A stretch of DNA of 51,389 nt from assembly GCA_018710945.1 (NCBI GenBank), contig DVIW01000016.1, forward strand, positions 1 through 51,389, in the 5' to 3' direction. Positions 29,637 through 38,729 of this stretch are shown piece by piece. Position 1 is the stretch's first letter, and each line of letters opens with the position of its first letter. The position numbers and the translations under genes are program-made. The stretch comes from Candidatus Aphodovivens avistercoris. GTDB lineage: Bacteria; Actinomycetota; Coriobacteriia; Coriobacteriales; Eggerthellaceae. The notes under the pieces are model-generated. The model worked only from the letters and a program-made list of their open reading frames with translations. It ran no database searches and was not told the DNA's origin.

Positions 29637-32333
29637 TCACAGCTCGCCGATGAAGCCCACGCGGTAGTTCCTGAACACCGCCTCGCCCTCCTCCTGGGTG
29701 GCATCCAGGTCCACGTCCGCCACGATGGCGAAGTCACGGTCGTCCTCGGTGTCCTTGAACGTCTGCACGACGTGCCACACACGGTCGATTTTCTCATCCG
29801 CCTCGTCGATGGACAGAAACGCCATCGAGCGCGCGTCCCCGTCGATGACGACGCCCTCGTGCTCCTCGAAGAACGCGTCAAGCGCATCGCGCCACCGGCG
29901 TTGGGCGAACCCCCAGTCGGCGTCAAGCTTGCCCAGCTCCGCCGCCGCGTCGAAGGGCGCCGGGCCCTCCGCAGCGTCGCGCGCGGCCAGGCTGACGCGG
30001 CGGAACAGCGCGTTGCGCACCAGAACAGACAGTCCGCGCCTGTCGCGCACCACGGCGTCTGAATCCGGCGGGGCGGCGTCCTCGCCGCCGGACGCCGCGC
30101 CCGCGCGCTCCCACTCGTCCACCAGACTCGAGTCGACGGTGCGCACCACCAGGCCCAACCAGGCGATGATGTCCCGCAGCCGCTCGTCGCACTTGTCGTC
30201 GGGCACCGTGCGGTCCAGCGCGCGGAACGCGTCCGACAGGTAGCGCAGAAGCGTCCCTTCGCTGCGCGCGATGCCGTAGCGCCCCACGTACGACTTGAAG
30301 TCCGAAGCCGTCTCCACCATGTCGCGCAGCACCGACTTCGGGCTGGGCCAGTAGTCGTTGGCCCACGGCACGGCGCGGCGGTACTTGTCGAAGGCGAACT
30401 CGATGAGGTCCTCCAGCGGCTTGGGGTAGGTGACGTCCGCCAAACGCTCCATGCGCTCGTCGTAGTCGATGCCGTCGGCCTTCATCTCGGCCATCGCCTT
30501 GTCGCGCGCCTGGCGCTGCTGGGCCCGCAGGATCTGGCGCGGGTCGTCAAGCGTCGCCTCCACCAGCGAGATGACGTCCAGCGCATAGGTTTCCGACTCG
30601 GGGTCCAAAAGCTCCAGCGCCGCCAGAAGGAACGGCGACAGGGGCTGGTCCAGCGCGAAGTCCTCCGGCAAATCCACCGTCAGCGCGTACGCGGGCGTGC
30701 CGTCCTCGGCCGTCGTCTTTTCCACCACGCCGGTGTCCATCAGCGTCTCGAATATCTCGGTGGCGCGCTGGACGAGCCGCGCCTTCTGCTCGGGCGTCTG
30801 GGCCGATTCCTCGATGAGCTCCCGCACGCGCGACCACGCGTCGCCCCCGCGCGCCACGAGCGCCAGCACCATGGAATGGCTCACGCGCATATGCGGCGTC
30901 AGCGTCTCGGGCTCCGCCGCCACCAAGCGCTCGAAAGTCTGCTTGCTCCAACCCACGAACCCCTCGGGCGGTTTCTTCTTCTTCACCTTGCGCTGCTTCT
31001 TCGGGTCGTCGCCCGCCTTCGCCATCGCGCGCGCGTTCTCTATCTCGTGCTCGGGCGCCTCCACGACGACCAGGCCCTCGGTGTCGAAGCCCGCGCGCCC
31101 GGCGCGCCCGGCGATCTGGTGGAACTCGCGGGCGCGCAGCCGGCGCTGCTTGCGCCCGTCGAACTTCGCCAGCGCCGTGAGCAGCACCGTGTGGATGGGC
31201 ACGTTGATGCCCACGCCCAGCGTGTCCGTGCCGCAGATGACGGGCAGCAGCCCCTGCTGCGCCAAGCGCTCCACCAGAAGGCGGTAGCGCGGCAGCATGC
31301 CCGCGTGGTGCACCCCCACCCCGCAGCCCAGAAGCCGCTTGAGCGTCTTGCCGAAGCCGGTGGTGAAGCGCGTGCCCTTCATGGCCTCCTTCACCGCCTC
31401 GCGCTGCTCCTTGCTGGCCACGCCGTAGCTGGCCAGCGCCTGGGCGGACGCCAGGGCGGCGTCCTGGGCGAAGTGGACCACGTACAGCGGTGCCTTGCCC
31501 TCGCGCAGGGCCAGCTCGATGGTGGCCTCCAGCGGCGTGAGCACATACTCGTAGGAAAGCGGCACGGGACGCGGCGCGTCGGCCACCACGTCCACCGTCC
31601 GCCCCGTCCGCCGCTCAAGCGACGCGGCGATGGACGACACGTCGCCCAGCGTGGCGCTCATCAGCAGGAACTGGGTGCGCTTGAGGATGAGCAGCGGTAC
31701 CTGCCACGCCCAGCCGCGGTCCGGCTCGCCGTAGTAGTGGAACTCGTCCACCGCCACGCAGCCGATGTCGGCGCGTTCGCCCTCGCGCAGCGCCTTGTTC
31801 GCCAGGATCTCCTGCGTGCAGCAGATCACCGGCGCGTCGGGGTTCACGCTGGCGTCGCCGGTGATCATGCCCACGTTGTCGCGCCCCAGCACCTCGACGA
31901 GGTTGAAGAACTTCTCGCTGACCAGCGCCTTGATGGGGGCGGTGTAGTAGGAGCGCTTGCCCTGGCACATCGCCAGGAAGTGCATCCCCAACGCGATGAG
32001 CGATTTTCCGGACCCGGTGGGGGTTCCCACCACCACGTGGTCGCCCGCCGCCAGATCCATCAGCGCGTCCTCCTGATGCGGCCACAGCTCCGTGCCGCGC
32101 GCGAGCGTCCATTCCAGAAACCGCTCGAAGGCGTCGCTCGCCGCCAGCCAAGGTTCGGGCTCGCTGCCGTCCTCCGGCTCCCACCACGTGGGCGAAAGCG
32201 CTCCCAGCGCGCCGAACGCGCCGGCGTCGAAGATTCCCGCCGCCAGGCCCTCCATCGCCTGCGCGGACGCGCCGGCCACGGGCGCTGCACCCTCCTGCGA
32301 CGCCGCGTGCTGCTTCGCTTCCTCTTCGGCCAT
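29637..32333 (-). CDS. Ski2-like DEAD/DEAH helicase with DUF3516 C-terminus
   Basis: This 898-aa SF2 helicase has motif I VVVGTPTGSGKSLIALG, motif II VAVDEFHYYG (DEFH), motif III LLMSATLGD, and C-terminal helicase motifs ICGTDTLGVGINVPIHT and FHQIAGRAGRAGFDTEG. The C-terminal about 450 residues match the DUF3516 extension of actinobacterial Ski2-like helicases, thought to act in RNA turnover or processing. It contains an early acidic/Ala-rich N-terminus. The start is the ATG at 32331-32333, with AAGGAGGA upstream; the frame is open further 5' without a site. Confidence 0.88.
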   Translation of the reverse strand: MAEEEAKQHAASQEGAAPVAGASAQAMEGLAAGIFDAGAFGALGALSPTWWEPEDGSEPEPWLAASDAFERFLEWTLARGTELWPHQEDALMDLAAGDHVVVGTPTGSGKSLIALGMHFLAMCQGKRSYYTAPIKALVSEKFFNLVEVLGRDNVGMITGDASVNPDAPVICCTQEILANKALREGERADIGCVAVDEFHYYGEPDRGWAWQVPLLILKRTQFLLMSATLGDVSSIAASLERRTGRTVDVVADAPRPVPLSYEYVLTPLEATIELALREGKAPLYVVHFAQDAALASAQALASYGVASKEQREAVKEAMKGTRFTTGFGKTLKRLLGCGVGVHHAGMLPRYRLLVERLAQQGLLPVICGTDTLGVGINVPIHTVLLTALAKFDGRKQRRLRAREFHQIAGRAGRAGFDTEGLVVVEAPEHEIENARAMAKAGDDPKKQRKVKKKKPPEGFVGWSKQTFERLVAAEPETLTPHMRVSHSMVLALVARGGDAWSRVRELIEESAQTPEQKARLVQRATEIFETLMDTGVVEKTTAEDGTPAYALTVDLPEDFALDQPLSPFLLAALELLDPESETYALDVISLVEATLDDPRQILRAQQRQARDKAMAEMKADGIDYDERMERLADVTYPKPLEDLIEFAFDKYRRAVPWANDYWPSPKSVLRDMVETASDFKSYVGRYGIARSEGTLLRYLSDAFRALDRTVPDDKCDERLRDIIAWLGLVVRTVDSSLVDEWERAGAASGGEDAAPPDSDAVVRDRRGLSVLVRNALFRRVSLAARDAAEGPAPFDAAAELGKLDADWGFAQRRWRDALDAFFEEHEGVVIDGDARSMAFLSIDEADEKIDRVWHVVQTFKDTEDDRDFAIVADVDLDATQEEGEAVFRNYRVGFIGEL

Positions 32334-32426
32334 GCGACCATCCTCCTTGCATTCGCCGCGCCTGGCGGGCGCTTTCGGCAACGGCTACCAGGGTACCCGT
32401 ATTCCCCGCTCCCATCAATTTCCTTC

Positions 32427-32458
32427 CGTTCGATCTTTTTCCTTCTCTTTATCGAACG
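32427..32458. promoter_or_regulatory. 8-bp inverted repeat in the divergent AT-rich region
   Basis: CGTTCGAT (32427-32434) and ATCGAACG (32451-32458) are separated by 16 pyrimidine-rich bases. They lie between the helicase and a small plus-strand gene, in the most AT-rich stretch nearby, and look like an operator. Confidence 0.45.
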
Positions 32459-32554
32459 TTTATTCTATACTATCACATGAAATGAAGTACGTACAGCATA
32501 ACTTCATATGAATATGAATGAAATCATGCGCAAGAGCAGCAGAGAGGAGGAAGG

Positions 32555-32776
32555 GTGTTCCAAGAAAAGCCGCACATCGAAACCCGCGTGGAAGCCATCG
32601 ACGAGATCGACTCCGTCGCCGACGCCGTGGGCGCCCTCTCGACGCTCTCCCTGGCGCTGGGCATGGCGGGCGTGGCGGACGCGCGCTCGCTCTCCTTCCT
32701 CTCCGATGCGCTGGACTACTGCGGCCTTGCGCTCAAAACCGCGCGGGAGCGGCTGGAGGAAGGGGGCGCGTCATGA
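32555..32776 (+). CDS. Small helical protein of unknown function
   Basis: This 73-aa protein (VADAVGALSTLSLALGMAGV, then DALDYCGLALKTARERLEEG) is predicted to be all-helical and has one Cys. I do not recognise the family. The start is a GTG at 32555, with AGGAGG at 32545-32550, which is why I prefer it to later starts. It is convergent with the LysR gene and divergent from the helicase. Its acidic, Ala/Leu-rich composition suits a small regulatory or subunit role, but that is only inference. Confidence 0.6.
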   Translation: MFQEKPHIETRVEAIDEIDSVADAVGALSTLSLALGMAGVADARSLSFLSDALDYCGLALKTARERLEEGGAS

Positions 32777-32871
32777 GAGGGAAACTTGCACGGGGCCTTT
32801 GCGGCGCCATCTTGCAGCAAACAGAGCACGGAGCGGGCGGCCCGCCGGCAGCGCACGCCGCCGCAGGCGCC

Positions 32872-33783
32872 TCAATCGGCAAGGTCGCGTCTTATGCGCT
32901 CGCAGGCGCGGCGCATCAGCTCTATCGCGCGCGCCGTGCCCTCGAAGCCGTTGGACTCCTTCAGCCACAGGGCGCTCACGGGAAACGTGGGCACGTCGGG
33001 CTCGTCAAGCGGGAGGAACTTCACTTTCCCGCCGTACACGTAGCGGTTGTGGCTCGTCACCACGGCCACGCCCTGCCCCGATTCTATGAGGAAGAACAGC
33101 GTGTCAACGTCGCTCATCCGGCGGGAGTTCGCCAGAAGGTCCGCGCTGCAGCGGCTGTCGAAGAACGAGCGTATGTTGGGCCACACGTGTCGCGAGGGCA
33201 CCAGCAAGCGCTCGCCCTCCAAATCCGCCAGCTTCACGCTGTCGCGCTGGGCCAGCCGGTGCCAAGGGGCCACTGCCGCCACGAACGTGTCGTCGTAGAG
33301 GGGCACCGTCTCGCACTCCGCCCGCAGCGAGGGATCGTCATCCATCGTGATGATGACGTCGGCCTGCCGCGTGCGCAGGTCCTCGGACAAGCGCATGTAC
33401 TCGACGGAAAGGAACCGCAGCTCAACGTCGGGATGGTACTTCTTGAACCACGCGTGCAGGGGCAGAAGCACCCGGCGGGCCGCATCGCGCAGATAGCCGA
33501 TGCGCACCACGGTGCTGGACCGGCGCTTGCGCGCCTCGATCTTCTCCAGCGCGTAGTCGTACTCGCTCACGATGCGCACGGCGTCCTTGCGGAACCCCTC
33601 GCCCTCCGCGGTGAGGCGCACTCCCGCGGACGAGCGCGCCAGCAGCCGGACGCCCAGGATCTTCTCCATGGCGTCAACGTGCTTGCTCAAGGCGGGCTGC
33701 GTGATGTGGAGCCGCTTGGCGGCCTCGGTGTAGTTGAGCGTCTCGGTAAGAACGAGGAACTCGCGGATGTAATGGATGCGCAT
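32872..33783 (-). CDS. LysR-family regulator of the molybdoenzyme locus
   Basis: This 303-aa protein has HTH YIREFLVLTETLNYTEAAKR followed by LHITQPALSKHVDAMEKILG and a C-terminal effector domain (SSTVVRIGYLRDAARRVLLP, then DPSLRAECETVPLYDD). The start is the ATG at 33781-33783, preceded by AGGGGGA; the frame is open for another 19 codons without a site. It lies next to an MFS gene on the same strand and to the divergent molybdoenzyme operon, so the aromatic substrate of that enzyme is a candidate effector. Confidence 0.87.
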   Translation of the reverse strand: MRIHYIREFLVLTETLNYTEAAKRLHITQPALSKHVDAMEKILGVRLLARSSAGVRLTAEGEGFRKDAVRIVSEYDYALEKIEARKRRSSTVVRIGYLRDAARRVLLPLHAWFKKYHPDVELRFLSVEYMRLSEDLRTRQADVIITMDDDPSLRAECETVPLYDDTFVAAVAPWHRLAQRDSVKLADLEGERLLVPSRHVWPNIRSFFDSRCSADLLANSRRMSDVDTLFFLIESGQGVAVVTSHNRYVYGGKVKFLPLDEPDVPTFPVSALWLKESNGFEGTARAIELMRRACERIRRDLAD

Positions 33784-33916
33784 GCCGGCTCCCCCTGCCT
33801 CGATTCGATGCACGTCCATTATCCCACACGCCGCCGGCACGAGGGGTGCTCCGCTGGCCGGACGCAGCCCGCCGCCCGGGAATCCGCCCCGCAGCGCCCC
33901 GCCTCCCCAGCACCAA

Positions 33917-33976
33917 CCCCTTCGCGCCTTGCTGTCCTGGCGCCAGCCTCTCCGCGCCTCGCCGTCCTGGCGTCAA
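33917..33976. repeat. Two 30-bp tandem repeats (24/30 identical)
   Basis: The units at 33917-33946 and 33947-33976 share CGCGCCT and GTCCTGGCG cores, with a partial third copy after. They lie between the LysR gene and the MFS stop, in non-coding GC-rich DNA. Confidence 0.55.
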
Positions 33977-34068
33977 CTCCGCCGCGTCCTGCCGCAGCGT
34001 CGGCAAAGCGCAGTCCGCGCCGCTCGGCAGAACCGACGATTGCGGCTCCCCAAGAGGGCGCGCGGCCT

Positions 34069-35301
34069 TCAGCGGCGTGCCGACCGTCCGATGGCCAAAA
34101 CGGAGATGGCAGTGAGCGTCATCACCACCATCACGCCGACGAACATCACGGTGTAGCCGCCCGTCGCCTCGATGGCGGCGCCCCAGATGAACCCGGAGAC
34201 CACCGATCCCACGGACGCCGCCATGGACACCCGCGCGTAGATGGCGGGATAGTCGCGGTCGCCGAACGCGCGGCGCGTGATGATGGGGGTCATCACGTTG
34301 GTGATGCCGTAGAAGCAGCCGTACGCGAACGCGGCAACGTACAGCAGCGCCACCGACCCCGCGCCCGCAAGCAGCAGCGCCACGCCCACGACGCCCAACC
34401 CCAGCGTGAACACGGTGCTGGCGTAGGGCCGCTTGTCGCCCACCGCACCCAGAACCAGCTTCGAGACCGTCTGGCCGGCCATGGCCGCCGAAGAGGCGGT
34501 GGCGCCCAGAAGCGGCAAGGCGGCGGACAGTTCCAGCGTCCCCATGAAGCTGGGGATCATGAAGTACACGTACATGCCGAAGTTCAGCATGAAGCACATC
34601 GCCAGAATGAGGAAGAACGTCGGCGTCCGGAACGCCTGCGCAGCGGGAACGCCCGAAGCTTCCGGAAGAGGCGCAGCCGCGGCAGCCGGCTCTTCCGCGC
34701 CGAAGGGGGAAAGCCCTTTGTCCTGCGGACGGCTTGCCACCAGCAGCACCGCCGCAGGCAAGGTGAGCGCGGACAGCGCGGCGAAAACCAAATAGGTGCC
34801 CGACCAGCCGATGGACTGGATCAGCAAGCCGCCAACGGAGCTCCACACCACCCCGCCCACGCCGGTGAACGCCATCACCGCGCCCAGAAGGAACCCCGCG
34901 CGCTTCGCGAACCAGCGGTTGATGAGGGTGGAGGGCGCCAGAAACAGCAGCATGCCCACGCCGACGCCCATCGCCGCGGCGCCGGCGAAGAACTGCCACA
35001 GCGACACGGTGAACGAAAGCCACACGAACGCCCCCGCAATGACGCCCACGGCGCCGCCCATGCACAGCCGCGCGTCGCGTGCGGCCAGAAGCCGCCCCAA
35101 AGCGGGCAGCGACGCCATGGCGGCAAGCCACAGGATGGAGGTGTAGTAGCCCAGCACTCCCGCCCCGACGCCCAGCTCCTCGGACAGGGCGGGATAGAAG
35201 ATGCCCGCGCAGCTCAGCCCCAGGGAAAGCGGGACGAAGCTGGTCAGCACCAGCGCCGCCACCACGCAGTACCCGAAGAACACGCCCTTCTTCTTCGCCA
35301 T
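34069..35301 (-). CDS. MFS transporter
   Basis: This 410-aa protein has 12 hydrophobic segments in two six-TM halves joined by a central loop around residues 190-225 (SRPQDKGLSPFGAEEPAA...). The MFS motif-A-like cytoplasmic loop is GRLLAARDARLCM. It is close to the oxalate/monocarboxylate-type (OFA) branch. The start is the ATG at 35299-35301, with GAGGTGAT upstream. It is divergent from the zinc-ribbon/molybdoenzyme operon. It probably imports the substrate or exports the product of the molybdoenzyme. Confidence 0.85.
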   Translation of the reverse strand: MAKKKGVFFGYCVVAALVLTSFVPLSLGLSCAGIFYPALSEELGVGAGVLGYYTSILWLAAMASLPALGRLLAARDARLCMGGAVGVIAGAFVWLSFTVSLWQFFAGAAAMGVGVGMLLFLAPSTLINRWFAKRAGFLLGAVMAFTGVGGVVWSSVGGLLIQSIGWSGTYLVFAALSALTLPAAVLLVASRPQDKGLSPFGAEEPAAAAAPLPEASGVPAAQAFRTPTFFLILAMCFMLNFGMYVYFMIPSFMGTLELSAALPLLGATASSAAMAGQTVSKLVLGAVGDKRPYASTVFTLGLGVVGVALLLAGAGSVALLYVAAFAYGCFYGITNVMTPIITRRAFGDRDYPAIYARVSMAASVGSVVSGFIWGAAIEATGGYTVMFVGVMVVMTLTAISVLAIGRSARR

Positions 35302-35535
35302 CGCCCATCACCTCGATCATCCTTGCGCGAATGCACGGAGCCGTCGCGCAGATTGTATCCGCTCGCGCGCGCAACCGGGCGCGCGACGGCCCGTTTCGCG
35401 CGCGTTATGCCGAATCGCTCTAGCGCATGCCGCTTTTCATTCGGGGGTGCGGAAAACCCGCCCTTCCCCCAAGGGCGCCAGGCGCGTATGCTCGACATGA
35501 CGAGCAGGGTTCGCAAGGAGAGAGGAGACCCCGCC

Positions 35536-35979
35536 ATGTGCTTCAGACCACCCACCATAGAGGGAGCCACGCTCACGTGCTCCCAGTGCGGTGCCAACGT
35601 GCCGCTCGAAGCGAAGACGTGCCCGCAGTGCGGCGCCGCCGTGGCCGCCAACGCCGCTGCCGCGCCGCCGCCCGCCCCTCCCGGCATGGGCCCGCGCCCC
35701 GCTGCGCCCGCCGCCCCCGGCACCGCGGCAACCCCCGCCCCGGCGGCCGCAGCCGCTGCGGAGAGCGCACCCGTCCTGGAGCCATGGGCGGCGCCCGGCA
35801 CGCCGCCCGACAAGCCACGCATCCCGCAGGTGGGCGGGCGCATCCGCACCCCGCGCGGGCTGGTGGCCGTCGCTTCGGGCGCCGCGCCCGAAGCGCCCAC
35901 GGGACCGGGCTTCCAGGACGCGCCGGACATCTCCAACACCGGCAACTACTTCACCACCGGCAACTACAACAACGGCTAA
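35536..35979 (+). CDS. Zinc-ribbon protein with Pro/Ala-rich linker
   Basis: This 147-aa protein has an N-terminal four-Cys zinc ribbon (LTCSQCGANV then KTCPQCGAAV, spacing C-x2-C-x13-C-x2-C). A long Ala/Pro-rich linker (about residues 36-90) follows, with a short segment PRIPQVGGRIRTPRGLVAV. It ends NTGNYFTTGNYNNG, containing two copies of TGNY. It may tether or chaperone the downstream subunits; no function is assigned. The start is the ATG at 35536, preceded by GGAGAGAGGAGA. The stop is 15 bp before the molybdoenzyme start, so they are in one operon. Confidence 0.75.
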   Translation: MCFRPPTIEGATLTCSQCGANVPLEAKTCPQCGAAVAANAAAAPPPAPPGMGPRPAAPAAPGTAATPAPAAAAAAESAPVLEPWAAPGTPPDKPRIPQVGGRIRTPRGLVAVASGAAPEAPTGPGFQDAPDISNTGNYFTTGNYNNG

Positions 35980-35994
35980 GGGAGGGAGGCACGC

Positions 35995-38658
35995 ATGAAC
36001 GCACCGGAAACCGCCAGCGAGAAAACGACGGCCCGCGTCAAGACCAAGGGCGCGACCGTCTACAAGGGCATCGGCTTTTGCGCCACCGGCATGGGCTCCA
36101 ACATCTGCGCCGTCGACGTGGACGAGGCGCGGCAGAAGGTCATCCGCATCCGCCCCTACCATTTCGACCAGAACGGCCCGATGGAGCGGCTGAACCCCTG
36201 GCGCATCGAAGCGCGCGGCGCCGTGTTGGAACCGGGCACCACCGCCACGTTTTCGCCCATCCAGCTGTCCTACAAAAAGCGCATCACCTCGAAGAACCGC
36301 ATCCTCTATCCCATGAAGCGCGTCGATTGGCAGCCTGGGGGCGACCCCGCGCTCACCCATCCGGAGACGCGCGGCATCAGCGGCTACGAGCGCATCAGCT
36401 GGGACGAGGCGCTTGACATCATCGCCTCGGAGATGGAGCGCATCATAACGAAGTACGGCATGACGGCCGTGTTCGCCCAGGCCGACGGCCACGGCGAGAC
36501 GAAGATCGTCCACGGCACCCACGGCTGCCAGACGCGCCTGCTCTCCAAGATCCTCGACGGCAACTACACCTTCCAGTGCCGCCAGCCCGACAGCTGGGAG
36601 GGCTGGTACTGGGGCGCCAAGCACGTATGGGGCATGGATCCCTTCGGCACCTCCAGCCTGCAGACCAACGTGGTGAAGGACATCGCCGAGAACGGCGACG
36701 CCGTTCTGTACTGGGGCTGCGACCCCGAGACGACCCCGCACGGCTGGGGCAGCCAGATGCCGGCGAAGATGGAGTACTTCTTCGGCGACATCGGCATCAA
36801 GCAGATCCACATCGCGCCCGACTGCAACTACGCCAACGCGGCGCATGCCGATCTGTGGATACCCGTGCTGCCCAACACCGACGCGGCGCTGCAGCTGGCC
36901 ATCGCCTACACGTGGCTGATGGAGGGCACCTACGACAAGGACTACCTGGACACCCACGCCATCGGCTTCGACAACTTCGCCTACTACGTGCTGGGCGGCG
37001 AGGACGGCGTGCCGAAGACCCCAAAGTGGGCGGAAGGCAAGTGCGGCGTGCCCAGCTACAAGATCAAGGCGCTCGCCCGCTACTGGGCCAAGCACAAGGT
37101 GTCCATCGCGCACTGCAACGGCGGCAGCTTCATCCGCTCGGCGTTCAGCCATGAGCCGGCGCGCCTGGAAGTGGCGCTACTGGGCATGCAGGGCCTGGGC
37201 GCGCCGGGGCGCAACCAGCTGAAGCTCATCGAGTTCAGCCTGTTCAGCTCCAAGACGGTGAACCCGCTGCCCGGCGGCGAGGAGATCCCCAACGTGGCGC
37301 CGGCCTACCGCGGGCGCGAGGACATCTGGCGCGAGAGCCAGATACCCAAGACCATGCTGCCGCAAGGCCTGTCGCTGGGCGAAGGCGAGCACATCGAGTG
37401 GTACAGCCACCTGGCTTGCGGCCTGCCGCGCGAGGACCAGTTCACCGGCCCCTTCCGCTTCCCGCTGCCCGGCACGAGCCGCGTGCACATGATCTGGAGC
37501 GACGCGCCCTGCTGGACCACCTGCTGGAACGGCGGCAACGCGCTGCAGGAGGCGCTGCGCAGTCCCAACATCGAGTTCTACCTGGTCCAGCACATCTGGA
37601 TGGAGAACGACTGCAACTTCGCCGACCTGCTTCTGCCCGTCACCACCAAGTTCGAGGACACCGACATCTGCACCGACGGCGACAACGGCGCCTACAACGT
37701 GGTGTTCTACGAAGAGCAGGGCATCCGCCCGCAGGGCGAGGCCGTCTCGGACATGGAGGTGGTGCTGCGCGTGGCGAAGGCGCTTGACGCGCGCGGCGGC
37801 ATCTTCGAAGGCATCTACGACAAGTACACCGAGGGCAGAAGCGTGGACGACTGGATCCGCGCCGGCTTCGAGAACACGGGCGCGTCGAAGAAGATGACCT
37901 TCGACGAGTTCAAGGACGTCCAAAGCTACGTGATCCCCACGCGCGCGGGATGGCAGGACGAGCCGGCCGGCCTCATCGGATTCTACGAGGACCCCGAGAA
38001 CCATAAGCTGGCCACGCCGTCGGGCAAGCTAGAGTACTACTCCACGGCGCTGGCGCAGGTGTTCCCCGACGACGCGGAGCGCGGACCGGTTCCCCACTGG
38101 GTGGAGGAAAGCGCCGCGCACAAGGAGCGCCTGAGCTCCGAGCGCGCGAAGGACTACCCGTACCTGCTGGTCAGCAACCACCCGCACTGGCGCATCCACG
38201 CGAACCTGGACGACAACCCCTGGACGCGCGAGTTCGCCACCTGCAAGATAACCGGCCCGGACGGCTACAAGTACGAGCCGGTGTGGGTGAACCCGAAAGA
38301 CGCCGCGAAGATGGGCGTCAAGACGGGCGACGTGGTGAAGCTGTTCAACGAGCGCGGCGGCGTGCTGGGCGGCGTGTACGTGACCGAGCGCATCATGCCC
38401 GGCGTGGTCTACCAGGACCACGGCGCCCGCACCGACACCATCGTGGGCGGCGAGGGCGGCCTGGACCGCGGCGGCGCGAACAACCTCATCTGCCCCACCG
38501 CCACCTCTTCGACCCATGCGTTCGGCGAGGTGACCAGCGGGTATTTGGTGGGCGTGGAGAAGGTGGACGTGTTCGAGCTGGCGCAGCGCTACCCCGAGGC
38601 GTTCAACCGCGCCTACGACCCCGAGCAGGGGCTCATCGTGGAAAGCCGCCTGGCGTAG
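35995..38658 (+). CDS. Pyrogallol-transhydroxylase-like molybdopterin catalytic subunit
   Basis: This 887-aa DMSO-reductase-superfamily protein has no Tat signal and no N-terminal [4Fe-4S] motif: the N-terminus reads YKGIGFCATGMGSNICAVDV, with only a pair of Cys. The active-site segment FQCRQPDSWEGWYWGAKHVW contains Asp-Ser-Trp at 199-201. From memory, the Pelobacter acidigallici pyrogallol-phloroglucinol transhydroxylase large subunit has the same D-S-W (174-176), where the Ser binds Mo and Asp is catalytic. Length (875 aa there) and domain layout agree. Characterised gut catechol dehydroxylases of Eggerthella and Gordonibacter belong to the same wider family. Substrate here is unknown; a polyphenol or catechol is likely. 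The small subunit is encoded 71 bp downstream. Confidence 0.85.
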   Translation: MNAPETASEKTTARVKTKGATVYKGIGFCATGMGSNICAVDVDEARQKVIRIRPYHFDQNGPMERLNPWRIEARGAVLEPGTTATFSPIQLSYKKRITSKNRILYPMKRVDWQPGGDPALTHPETRGISGYERISWDEALDIIASEMERIITKYGMTAVFAQADGHGETKIVHGTHGCQTRLLSKILDGNYTFQCRQPDSWEGWYWGAKHVWGMDPFGTSSLQTNVVKDIAENGDAVLYWGCDPETTPHGWGSQMPAKMEYFFGDIGIKQIHIAPDCNYANAAHADLWIPVLPNTDAALQLAIAYTWLMEGTYDKDYLDTHAIGFDNFAYYVLGGEDGVPKTPKWAEGKCGVPSYKIKALARYWAKHKVSIAHCNGGSFIRSAFSHEPARLEVALLGMQGLGAPGRNQLKLIEFSLFSSKTVNPLPGGEEIPNVAPAYRGREDIWRESQIPKTMLPQGLSLGEGEHIEWYSHLACGLPREDQFTGPFRFPLPGTSRVHMIWSDAPCWTTCWNGGNALQEALRSPNIEFYLVQHIWMENDCNFADLLLPVTTKFEDTDICTDGDNGAYNVVFYEEQGIRPQGEAVSDMEVVLRVAKALDARGGIFEGIYDKYTEGRSVDDWIRAGFENTGASKKMTFDEFKDVQSYVIPTRAGWQDEPAGLIGFYEDPENHKLATPSGKLEYYSTALAQVFPDDAERGPVPHWVEESAAHKERLSSERAKDYPYLLVSNHPHWRIHANLDDNPWTREFATCKITGPDGYKYEPVWVNPKDAAKMGVKTGDVVKLFNERGGVLGGVYVTERIMPGVVYQDHGARTDTIVGGEGGLDRGGANNLICPTATSSTHAFGEVTSGYLVGVEKVDVFELAQRYPEAFNRAYDPEQGLIVESRLA

Positions 38659-38729
38659 AGAACGCGGCGCGCCGCCGCCAGACCGCGCGGAACCCCGACG
38701 GTGGCGCGCCTGCCGAGGAAGGAGAGAGC

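Noticed and set aside
33917..33976. The 30-bp tandem repeats as a CRISPR-like array
   Set aside because: Only two adjacent copies with no spacers and no cas genes in the window.
32518..35979. An 1153-codon plus-strand open frame through the LysR and MFS genes
   Set aside because: It is an antisense shadow of both genes, fused to the real zinc-ribbon protein at its 3' end.
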